Origin: an uncultured Clostridia bacterium | GTDB taxonomy: Bacteria > Bacillota > Clostridia > Lachnospirales > CAG-274 | Reading direction: 5' to 3' | NCBI GenBank assembly: GCA_947624015.1 | Contig: CANQIA010000005.1 | Coordinates: 47,174 to 111,173 of the forward strand | DNA length: 64,000 nucleotides | Shown here: piece by piece, positions 53,330-60,998 of the stretch | Position numbering within the stretch: position 1 is the stretch's first letter | How the letters are laid out: each line of letters begins with the position of its first letter | The notes under the pieces: model-generated | Told to the model about the DNA's origin: nothing | What the model saw: only the letters and a program-made list of their open reading frames with translations | Database searches by the model: none | Translations under genes and position numbers: made by a program

Positions 53330-54139
53330 TTAGGCATATTTTACCTCATAAGTACCGTCTGTGTCAAATGTTATGTTTACCTTATCCCCTTTATTGAAGG
53401 AATTATTTTCAATACCGAACTTTCTTGTGCCGCCCCTAAGCTGTACCGTTATTGAGTTTTCGCTTCTGTCTATGACCTCAACGCTGTTATATACTGCCAT
53501 TCCCTCATTGTACGCCTTGACTGCAACTATTGTATTATCTCTCAGTATGGCGGATATATTTCTGTCTTTATAATTTCTGTTATCTCCCCTGTCAGAATAT
53601 ATAAGCCCAAGGCTTGTAAGCATGTAGCTGTCTCCCAGAGCTTTGTTCTCGTCTTTTGTAGCATAAACGCTTATATTTTCGCTTCTTAGCTTCGTTGTAT
53701 CCATTGAGCGTTCAAAGGCTGCTATCCATACGCTCATGGGGATAGGCTTATCCTTGTCCTTTTCATCATACCGAAGCTTAAGCTTGTCATTACCCTTTAT
53801 CTTGTTTATGAGAAACTGAGCCTGTCTAAGCGTAAGATATGAATCGGGAGCAAAACGGTTTTCATCGATACCCGCTATCAATCCTGCGGAATATGCGGCA
53901 TTTATATATTTGTCATACCACTTATCAATGGAGGTGTCCTCAAATTTTATACTCCTGTCCATAGAGTTTATCTCATCTATGGAATATTTATCAAGAGCTG
54001 CCATAGCGCATGCCTCAGCCCTTGTCACAGGCTCATTTTCTCCAATGACGCCGGAAAGGGAGCTTTTTGCTCCTTTATCCGCAGAACCGCAGCCTGTAAT
54101 AAAAATAAGTGCCAAAAAAAATAAAGTCCTTTTAAACAT
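53330..54139 (-). CDS. SLH-repeat lipoprotein
   Basis: A 269-aa protein with signal peptide and lipobox (FITGCGS, Cys about residue 17), SLH-like repeats (about 35-120; VTRAEACAMAALDKY, LIAGIDENRFAPDSYLTLRQAQF), and a C-terminal beta-rich domain (about 140-269) that I do not recognise. A lipid anchor combined with SLH repeats would place it between membrane and S-layer/wall polymer. It lies between the 505-aa unknown gene and the tautomerase gene on the same strand. Confidence 0.75.
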   Translation of the reverse strand: MFKRTLFFLALIFITGCGSADKGAKSSLSGVIGENEPVTRAEACAMAALDKYSIDEINSMDRSIKFEDTSIDKWYDKYINAAYSAGLIAGIDENRFAPDSYLTLRQAQFLINKIKGNDKLKLRYDEKDKDKPIPMSVWIAAFERSMDTTKLRSENISVYATKDENKALGDSYMLTSLGLIYSDRGDNRNYKDRNISAILRDNTIVAVKAYNEGMAVYNSVEVIDRSENSITVQLRGGTRKFGIENNSFNKGDKVNITFDTDGTYEVKYA

Positions 54140-54210
54140 AGAGCTTCCTCCTTTGAATCATGCTTTTATTGATAATCTATGCCAAAGGACTTTATAATAT
54201 TACTGTTTTT

Positions 54211-55728
54211 TTATAAATTGCCCGTTCCCGTTATATGTGGATACTCAATATTTTGATCACGCCGGCTTATCTTAAGATTTGTGATCTTATAAGTCACTTT
54301 TGAACCATCGAACAGCTCTGTTTCATAATAGCATTCTTCCCCTGCTTCCAAAAGCTCTTCCATGGTGGTCGTGTCGGTCTTAGGACCTCTCTGTTCAAGA
54401 TACGAAGGCTTGTATTGAGTAAAGGGACTGTCCGGAAGCTTATAAAATCTGAAAAACTGTCCTACCATAAGTTCGTTTTCGAACAGGTGGGAAATGTATA
54501 TATGAACATAGCTAAGACTGACCTTTACGTTGATCTCCGTTTCAAACCATTTATCGGTATGATCCTCGGGCTCTATTCTTATTTTCATTACGTTGAATTT
54601 CGGTATGGAAAGTCTGTAAAGCTTTTCGTATTCCTCCTTTTTGCCTCTTGCGAGTATGTCTATGACCTCATTCGGTTCAATAGTCTCAAAAATAACGCTT
54701 TCTTTAAAGGAGTCATTATCCTTAGTATCGTAAAGCTCCGCTCCCAACTCCGTAAGCCTGTAAAATGTACAGGGAGAATAAAGGGCAGGATCCATAGTGC
54801 CGCCGTGCTCCTGTACCTCTTTATGGACAGCCATAAAAAATTCCATTTCATCATAATAGGAAAAATTACACAGATAACACGGATCTATAAGCCTAAGATA
54901 ATACCCGAAAGGCGTCAGAAACCACTTGTCAATATTAAGCCCAAGCATAAAAGAATCCGTATAAACAGTCCTTGACATCTGAGCAAAGTCATCTATTACC
55001 TCCGAGATATCGGGGATCTCCCGCCCATTGTAATAGTATTTGCTGAAAATTTCATCTACCGTCTTAGGCTCTGAAAGCCACAATGCGATATCAGCCCACT
55101 TTACGGTACAGTAGCTGCCCATAAAATAGCAGGAAAGCTGTTCTGCGGCTATATTCATTGCGGCATTTATTATATAGGCAAGCATATCCCTGTTGTTCAT
55201 AGACAGATATTTATGCGCATTATCGCTAAGCTTGAGCGCCGTCACGCCCAAAGAAGGCATTTGCTCAAATATTCCGGCTTCAACGCCTATCATAAATATA
55301 TAGTCCATATACTCCTTGTCGCAAATAGAGATACTGTCCTTAAGCTGAGCAAATATCCGGTCTGTTACCGTGCGATCTTCATTGAGCCTTACAACATCTC
55401 CCGTAAGCTCAGCCGCCTTTCTTATATCCCTTAAAAAGGGATGATCGTCTATGCCGTATTCCAGTATATTTATATCCGGCTTGTCATTGTTTACATAAAG
55501 CACGGGATAGACCGCCTTTTTATCCCCTCCTCCTTTGTTCACAAGGAAGGCAGGCGAAAGCTCGGTATTGTCAATAAGTGTAGAATAATACCATTTTTTG
55601 AAAAAGCAATTTATATACTTCAATATATATTCTCTGTTTTTTTTGTTATAATTACCATATAGATCGTTAAAGTTGTCGAAAAAGACCGAACAGAGCTTTT
55701 CTATATTCTTATATTTATTATCGATCAT
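54211..55728 (-). CDS. Unrecognised 505-aa soluble protein
   Basis: No family recognised. The protein is predicted soluble with no signal peptide or TM. The N-terminal two-thirds is mostly helical and rich in aromatic residues and Cys; a segment around 205-260 (WADIALWLSEPKTVDEIFSKYY) has a helical repeat look. The last 130 residues are beta-rich (KIRIEPEDHTDKWFETEINV...), with loose resemblance to plasmid pRiA4b ORF3-like domains that I could not confirm. It starts from its own promoter (55760-55788), with GGAGATG before the ATG, divergent from the PFOR gene. Confidence 0.7.
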   Translation of the reverse strand: MIDNKYKNIEKLCSVFFDNFNDLYGNYNKKNREYILKYINCFFKKWYYSTLIDNTELSPAFLVNKGGGDKKAVYPVLYVNNDKPDINILEYGIDDHPFLRDIRKAAELTGDVVRLNEDRTVTDRIFAQLKDSISICDKEYMDYIFMIGVEAGIFEQMPSLGVTALKLSDNAHKYLSMNNRDMLAYIINAAMNIAAEQLSCYFMGSYCTVKWADIALWLSEPKTVDEIFSKYYYNGREIPDISEVIDDFAQMSRTVYTDSFMLGLNIDKWFLTPFGYYLRLIDPCYLCNFSYYDEMEFFMAVHKEVQEHGGTMDPALYSPCTFYRLTELGAELYDTKDNDSFKESVIFETIEPNEVIDILARGKKEEYEKLYRLSIPKFNVMKIRIEPEDHTDKWFETEINVKVSLSYVHIYISHLFENELMVGQFFRFYKLPDSPFTQYKPSYLEQRGPKTDTTTMEELLEAGEECYYETELFDGSKVTYKITNLKISRRDQNIEYPHITGTGNL

Positions 55729-55759
55729 AATTTACATCTCCGTATATCAGTTTATATGT

Positions 55760-55788
55760 ATTATATCAGATTATACTCTTTTCCACAA
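55760..55788 (-). promoter_or_regulatory. Promoter for the unrecognised 505-aa protein gene
   Basis: Minus strand TTGTGG (55788-55783), 17-base spacer, TATAAT (55765-55760) with a TGn extension. Confidence 0.55.
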
Positions 55789-55839
55789 AAGAAAATTAAA
55801 AAAATATATATATTTTTCAAAAAAACTTGTATTTTTTTA

Positions 55840-55868
55840 TTTACTAATCCACAAAAAGTTGTTATAAT
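55840..55868 (+). promoter_or_regulatory. Sigma-A promoter for the PFOR gene
   Basis: TTTACT (55840-55845), 17-base spacer, perfect TATAAT (55863-55868). Confidence 0.65.
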
Positions 55869-55988
55869 AATATCAGAATATTTTGCGGAGTGCATAAATA
55901 TTTATACTCTGAGGGTCTGATTTCTTATATAAGCTGTCAACCTTATGTAAGACAAGCCCTACTCAATTAAAATAAGGAGGATTTAAAA
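55869..55988 (+). promoter_or_regulatory. Long untranslated leader of the PFOR gene
   Basis: About 110 bases separate the predicted start of transcription from ATG 55989. The leader contains one AT-rich hairpin (arms around ATAAAT/ATTTAT, centred near 55904) and ends with AAGGAGG at 55975-55981. No riboswitch class was recognised and no U-tract terminator precedes the gene, so it may simply stabilise the mRNA or bind a regulator. Confidence 0.4.
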
Positions 55989-58900
55989 ATGGCAAAGATT
56001 ATGCAAACTATGGATGGTAATCAGGCAGCCGCTACAGTGTCTTATGCATTTACCGAAGTTGCCGGTATTTACCCTATCACACCATCCTCACCTATGGCTG
56101 AATATGTTGACGAGTGGGCAGCCAGAGGTAAAAAGAATATTTTCGGTCAGACAGTAAAGGTTGTTGAAATGCAGTCCGAGGCAGGTGCTGCCGGTACTGT
56201 ACACGGTTCATTGGCAGCCGGTGCTTTAACCACTACATATACTGCATCTCAGGGCTTACTTCTTATGATCCCCAATATGTATAAAATTGCAGGCGAATTG
56301 CTTCCATGTGTTCTTCACGTTAGCGCACGTTGTGTAGCCAGCCACGCACTTAACATTTTCGGCGATCATTCAGACGTTATGGCTTGTCGTCAGACCGGTT
56401 TTGCAATGCTTGCTTCTTCTTCTGTACAGGAAGTTATGGATCTGGGCGCTGTTGCTCATCTTTCCACTATCAAGTCTAAGGTTCCTTTCCTTCATTTCTT
56501 TGATGGTTTCAGAACTTCTCACGAGATCCAGAAGATCGAGGTTCTTGACTATGATGATCTGGCTAAGCTTGTAGATTGGGATAAGGTCAAGGAATTCAAG
56601 GAGCATGCTCTCAATCCTGAGCATCCATGTACAAGAGGTACTGCTCAGAATCCTGATATATTCTTCCAGGCAAGAGAGGCTTGCAATCCTTATTATGAGG
56701 CTGTTCCTGCTGTTGTTGATGAATATATGGCAGAGATAAGCAAGCTTACCGGCAGAGATTATAAGCCATTTAATTACTACGGCGCACCTGATGCAGACAG
56801 AGTTATAGTTGCTATGGGTTCTATCTGCGATACTATCATAGGTACTATCGACTATCTTGCAGCTAAGGGCGAAAAGGTCGGCGTTGTTAATGTTCACTTA
56901 TACAGACCTTTTGTAGCAAGCAAGTTATTGGAGGCTATCCCTGCTACAGCTACTAAGATCGCTGTTCTTGACAGGACTAAGGAACCCGGTTCTTTAGCTG
57001 AGCCTTTATACCAGGATGTTGCAACAGCTTTCTTTAACAGCGACAGAAAGCCTCTTATCATCGGCGGTAGATTTGGTCTTGGTTCAAAGGATACTACTCC
57101 TGCCGACATTATTGCAGTTTATGACAATCTTGCATCAGCTACTCCGAAGCATCCGTTTACATTGGCTATCGATGACGATGTAACCAATCTTTCATTAAAG
57201 AGAGGTCCTGTTGTTGACGTTACTCCCGAAGGTACTTCCAACTGCTTATTCTGGGGTCTTGGCTCTGACGGTACCGTAGGCGCCAACAAGAACTCTATAA
57301 AGATCATAGGCGACCATACAGATATGTATGCTCAGGCTTATTTCGCATATGACTCAAAGAAGTCAGGCGGTATCACTAATTCTCACTTAAGATTCGGTAA
57401 GAAGCCTATACGTTCTCCTTACCTTATCGATACGGCAGACTTTGTTGCTTGTCATCAGCAGTCCTACTTGAATAAGTATGATATGACATCTAACTTAAAG
57501 GACGGCGGAAGCTTCCTTCTTAACACAATATGGTCTGATGAGGAATTAGACACTCACTTACCTGCAAATGTTAAGAGAGACCTTGCAGAAAAGCATATCA
57601 ACTTCTATACTATAAACGCAGTTGAGATCGGTAAAGAGATCGGTCTTGGAAGCAAGTTTAACATGGTATTGCAGTCAGCCTTCTTTATGATCACTGAGAT
57701 CATTCCCAAGGATGACGCTATCAAATATATGAAGGAATTTATCGTTAAGTCCTACGGCAAGAAGGGCGAAAAGATCGTCAACATGAACTATGCGGCTGTT
57801 GACAGAGGCGCAGAGGGCTTCCACAAGGTAGAGGTTCCCGCAAGCTGGGCTAACGCAGTTGACGAGGCTGCAGCAGCTACTGACAGACCTAAGTTCATTA
57901 CCGATATAGTTGACGTTATGAATGCTCAGAAGGGCGACACTCTTCCTGTATCAGCATTCAAGGGTATCGAAGACGGTACATTCGAACACGGCACTGCCGC
58001 TTACGAGAAGAGAGGTATCGCTATCAATGTTCCCGTATGGGATCCTTCTACTTGTATTCAGTGTAATCAGTGTGCATTCGTTTGTCCTCACGCTTGTATA
58101 AGACCATTCCTTTTAACTGACGAAGAGGCTGCCAAGGCTCCCGCATCAGTTAAGGCTGTTCAGGGCAAGGGCAAAGAAGCTGCTTATAAGTATGTAATGC
58201 AGGTTAGTATCCTTGACTGTACAGGCTGCGGCAACTGTATCGCATCCTGTCCGTTAGCAGGCAAGTCCGATCCTCTTAAGATGGTTCCTATCGACGATGC
58301 AAGAGATCAGGTAGAAGCTTGGGATTACACTATCGCTCTTCCAAATAAGGAAAATCCCGAAGACAAGTACACAGTTAAGGGTTCTCAGTTCGAGCAGCCT
58401 TTACTTGAATTCTCAGGCTCATGCGGCGGCTGTGCAGAAACAGCTTATGCAAGACTTATAACTCAGTTATTCGGCGACAGAATGTATATTGCAAACGCAA
58501 CAGGCTGTTCTTCAATCTGGGGCGGTTCCGCACCTTCTACTCCTTATACAACTAATGATAAGGGTCAGGGACCTGCTTGGTGCAACTCATTATTCGAGGA
58601 TAATGCCGAGTTTGGTTACGGTATGTACACAGGCGTTAAGCAGCAGAGAGAATTACTTGCCGAGAAGGTAACAGCTATTGCTGAGGCTGACAGACCTAAT
58701 GTAAGCGCTGCTGCAAAGGCTTGGTTAGACACTATGAACGACGGCGAAGAGTCCAAGGCAACATCTGCCGCTTTGGTAGCTGCTATCGAGGCAGCCGGCG
58801 CAGATTGTGATAACTGCAAGTATGTTCTTGCTCACAAGGATATGCTCGTTAAGAAGAGCCAGTGGATATTCGGTGGCGACGGTTGGGCATACGACATTGG

Positions 58901-59477
58901 TTTTGGCGGCGTTGACCATGTTCTCGCATCAGGCGAAGATGTAAACGTATTCGTATTCGATACAGAAGTTTACTCTAACACAGGCGGTCAGGCTTCTAAG
59001 GCTACTCCTACCGCTGCTATTGCAAAGTTTGCTGCTGCAGGTAAGAGAGTACGCAAGAAGGACTTAGGTATGATAGCTAAGAGCTATGGTTATGTATATG
59101 TTGCTCAGGTATGTATGGGCGCTGACAAGAACCAGTTGATAAAGGCTCTTAAGGAAGCAGAAGCTTACCACGGACCTTCATTGATCATTGCTTATGCTCC
59201 ATGTATCAACCACGGTTTAAGAACTAACTTCCATACCGAAGCTAAGAAGGCTGTTGACTGCGGTTACTGGCAGTTATACAGATACAATCCTGAGAACGAA
59301 GTATTCTCATTAGACTCTAAGGAGCCTACGGCAGACTTTAAGGAATTCATAAAGGGCGAAGTTAGATATGCTTCACTTGCAAAGGCATTCCCCGATGTAG
59401 CTGATGAATTATTCGAAAAGTGCGCTGAAGACGCTAAGAGAAGACTTGCAGGCTACAAGAAGTTAGCTGAGGGTTGA
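55989..59477 (+). CDS. nifJ: Pyruvate:ferredoxin (flavodoxin) oxidoreductase
   Basis: A 1162-aa homodimer-type PFOR of full length. Order: pyruvate/TPP domain I with YPITPSSPMAEYVDEW; domain II; two 4Fe-4S clusters in CIQCNQCAFVCPHAC and CTGCGNCIASCP; a third proximal cluster region with GSCGGCAETAY; TPP/Mg site GDGWAYDIGFGGVDHVL and DTEVYSNTGGQASKATP. It oxidises pyruvate to acetyl-CoA, CO2 and reduced ferredoxin, the central anaerobic step. Codon use is strongly biased (AAG for Lys, GCT/GTT), unlike its neighbours, as expected for a very abundant enzyme. Own promoter, long leader and strong terminator. Confidence 0.97.
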   Translation: MAKIMQTMDGNQAAATVSYAFTEVAGIYPITPSSPMAEYVDEWAARGKKNIFGQTVKVVEMQSEAGAAGTVHGSLAAGALTTTYTASQGLLLMIPNMYKIAGELLPCVLHVSARCVASHALNIFGDHSDVMACRQTGFAMLASSSVQEVMDLGAVAHLSTIKSKVPFLHFFDGFRTSHEIQKIEVLDYDDLAKLVDWDKVKEFKEHALNPEHPCTRGTAQNPDIFFQAREACNPYYEAVPAVVDEYMAEISKLTGRDYKPFNYYGAPDADRVIVAMGSICDTIIGTIDYLAAKGEKVGVVNVHLYRPFVASKLLEAIPATATKIAVLDRTKEPGSLAEPLYQDVATAFFNSDRKPLIIGGRFGLGSKDTTPADIIAVYDNLASATPKHPFTLAIDDDVTNLSLKRGPVVDVTPEGTSNCLFWGLGSDGTVGANKNSIKIIGDHTDMYAQAYFAYDSKKSGGITNSHLRFGKKPIRSPYLIDTADFVACHQQSYLNKYDMTSNLKDGGSFLLNTIWSDEELDTHLPANVKRDLAEKHINFYTINAVEIGKEIGLGSKFNMVLQSAFFMITEIIPKDDAIKYMKEFIVKSYGKKGEKIVNMNYAAVDRGAEGFHKVEVPASWANAVDEAAAATDRPKFITDIVDVMNAQKGDTLPVSAFKGIEDGTFEHGTAAYEKRGIAINVPVWDPSTCIQCNQCAFVCPHACIRPFLLTDEEAAKAPASVKAVQGKGKEAAYKYVMQVSILDCTGCGNCIASCPLAGKSDPLKMVPIDDARDQVEAWDYTIALPNKENPEDKYTVKGSQFEQPLLEFSGSCGGCAETAYARLITQLFGDRMYIANATGCSSIWGGSAPSTPYTTNDKGQGPAWCNSLFEDNAEFGYGMYTGVKQQRELLAEKVTAIAEADRPNVSAAAKAWLDTMNDGEESKATSAALVAAIEAAGADCDNCKYVLAHKDMLVKKSQWIFGGDGWAYDIGFGGVDHVLASGEDVNVFVFDTEVYSNTGGQASKATPTAAIAKFAAAGKRVRKKDLGMIAKSYGYVYVAQVCMGADKNQLIKALKEAEAYHGPSLIIAYAPCINHGLRTNFHTEAKKAVDCGYWQLYRYNPENEVFSLDSKEPTADFKEFIKGEVRYASLAKAFPDVADELFEKCAEDAKRRLAGYKKLAEG

Positions 59478-59516
59478 TCTTAAATATAAACACGATCGAC
59501 AATTAACAAGCAATAT

Positions 59517-59547
59517 AAAAGGCAGTGAATTTATTCACTGCCTTTTT
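59517..59547 (+). terminator. Strong terminator after the PFOR gene
   Basis: Perfect stem AAAAGGCAGTGAAT (59517-59530) with its complement from 59533, two-base loop, ending TTTTT. Confidence 0.88.
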
Positions 59548-59570
59548 ATGTGTCTATTTTATCAACACCC
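59548..59570. repeat. Possible remnant of the structured repeat (one end)
   Basis: A 23-base segment matches the terminal hairpin of copy B (34547-34569, same strand) at 19 of 23 positions, including TTTTATCAACAC. It sits directly against the PFOR terminator, as the full copies sit against terminators. No other element blocks follow, so it is a remnant or chance match. Confidence 0.35.
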
Positions 59571-59614
59571 TTGACAATACCGACCGTTTTTAATGTTTAC
59601 AGTAAAGACAAAAA

Positions 59615-59640
59615 TTGAGCGATGGTCTCCCATCGCTCAA
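59615..59640 (-). terminator. Terminator after the cohesin gene
   Basis: Eleven-base stem TTGAGCGATGG (59615-59625) with its complement (59630-59640), four-base loop, then TTTTTG on the minus strand. Confidence 0.82.
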
Positions 59641-59666
59641 AAAAGGAATTTATCTATAACTACCTG

Positions 59667-60962
59667 TTATGCCTTGAATATAGCGGTCTTAGTGTCGGCA
59701 TCCCAGTCTACCTTTACTCCCAGAGCGTTGCCTAATGCTCTGAATGGTATGTACATTCTGCCGTCTTTTATTTCCGCCTTTACGCCGTTATCCATAGCCA
59801 TAGGCTTTCCGTCTATTACCATGGTATTACTGCCTGCGGTAAATGAAACGGTCTTGTCCTTTGCCTTTACCGTTGCGGTCTTTGTAGCTGCATTCCAGTC
59901 TATTACAGAGCTGTTGTCGGCATTTTCAACACTTTCTCCGCTTATGGCAATTACAGCAAAGCGCAGAGGAATAAGTGTAGAACTGCTTTCGGTCTGTATG
60001 TAAGGCGCAGCGTCTACTGTAAACTTGTCGCTGCCTACGGATATAATATTGCTTCCTATGGAAACCCTTATCTCATTTGATATAGCATTATCCTCTTTTG
60101 TGGTCTTGGTTTCGGTTTTTGTAGTCTTTTCGTCTTTGTTTAAAATATCTTTTATTAAGGACTTGTCTGACTTAGTTGCCGTTGTGGTTTCCGTTAAAGC
60201 TTCCTTAGTTGTAACGGTAGCCTTACGTCTTATTGTACCGCCGCCACCGCCGCCACCGCCGGAGGAAGTAGTTCTTCTTGTAGTGGTCTCTGATGAAGTT
60301 TCAGTAATAGCTGCCGTTGTATTCTCGGTCTGAGCTTCTGTTGTAATAACAGGAGCATTGATCGTAGGTTGAGTTGCGGGAGCGTTGGTCGTTGCCTGTG
60401 AAGCAGGTGCTTTTGTTGTAGGTTGAGTTGTAGGCTCTGCCTTTGTTGTGGTTGTGGTAGTTGTAGTTGTAGTAGTTGTAGTAATTTCTTTTATTCCCGT
60501 AACACTGCCGTTTACTGAATCAGCAGGAACAAATTCCTCGTCATAATTAAGAATTGATATGATTCTTGGCTCTACAGTATACACACCTTCTTTAAGTATT
60601 TTAAACTTAATAGTGTATACATCCTCATTATTGGAATATACATGCGCTGCTATCCATGTGAACTTGACCATATCGTCGGCAGGATCTCTGTCTATCATAA
60701 GAGCTGAGTTGACTGCAGGGTCTGTGCTTTTAATCTCATATCCCGCATATTCAAGGGCTGTTTGATCATAATGATTCTCAACCTCTATACATGCAACACC
60801 TGAATTATTGCTTACACTTACTTTAACCTCTACAGTTTCTCCTACCTTACCACTTACGCTTGATGCAGTAACGGTAAACTTGCCGTCTGCCGCAAGCACT
60901 GATACGCTGCAAGTCAGCACTAATGATAATATCAATGCCGTTATTTTTTTCAATAAATTCAT
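59667..60962 (-). CDS. Secreted cohesin-domain protein with Thr/Gly-rich linker and C-terminal stalk domain
   Basis: A 431-aa exported protein. Signal peptide about 1-24; cohesin-like domain about 28-155 (SGKVGETVEVKVSVSNNSGV, IEVENHYDQTALEYAG, FKILKEGVYTVEP); linker about 158-300 with a run of Thr, TTKAP repeats and a Gly8 run; and a C-terminal copper amine oxidase-like stalk domain about 305-431 (two similar units ending FRALGNALGVKVDWDADTKTAIF). No LPXTG, SLH or TM anchor is present; the stalk domain may bind the surface. The gene immediately upstream encodes a dockerin protein, a possible binding partner. The cohesin type (I, II or other) is not decided. Confidence 0.8.
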   Translation of the reverse strand: MNLLKKITALILSLVLTCSVSVLAADGKFTVTASSVSGKVGETVEVKVSVSNNSGVACIEVENHYDQTALEYAGYEIKSTDPAVNSALMIDRDPADDMVKFTWIAAHVYSNNEDVYTIKFKILKEGVYTVEPRIISILNYDEEFVPADSVNGSVTGIKEITTTTTTTTTTTTTKAEPTTQPTTKAPASQATTNAPATQPTINAPVITTEAQTENTTAAITETSSETTTRRTTSSGGGGGGGGTIRRKATVTTKEALTETTTATKSDKSLIKDILNKDEKTTKTETKTTKEDNAISNEIRVSIGSNIISVGSDKFTVDAAPYIQTESSSTLIPLRFAVIAISGESVENADNSSVIDWNAATKTATVKAKDKTVSFTAGSNTMVIDGKPMAMDNGVKAEIKDGRMYIPFRALGNALGVKVDWDADTKTAIFKA

Positions 60963-60998
60963 AATATTTTTCCTCCTTATTAAATTTTATATTTAAAT

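Noticed and set aside
55869..55988. Riboswitch in the PFOR leader
   Set aside because: Only one weak AT-rich hairpin, no terminator and no motif of a known class.
60240..60480. GCC/GTT-rich repeat and Gly-codon run
   Set aside because: Coding linker of the cohesin protein; no sign of a separate element.
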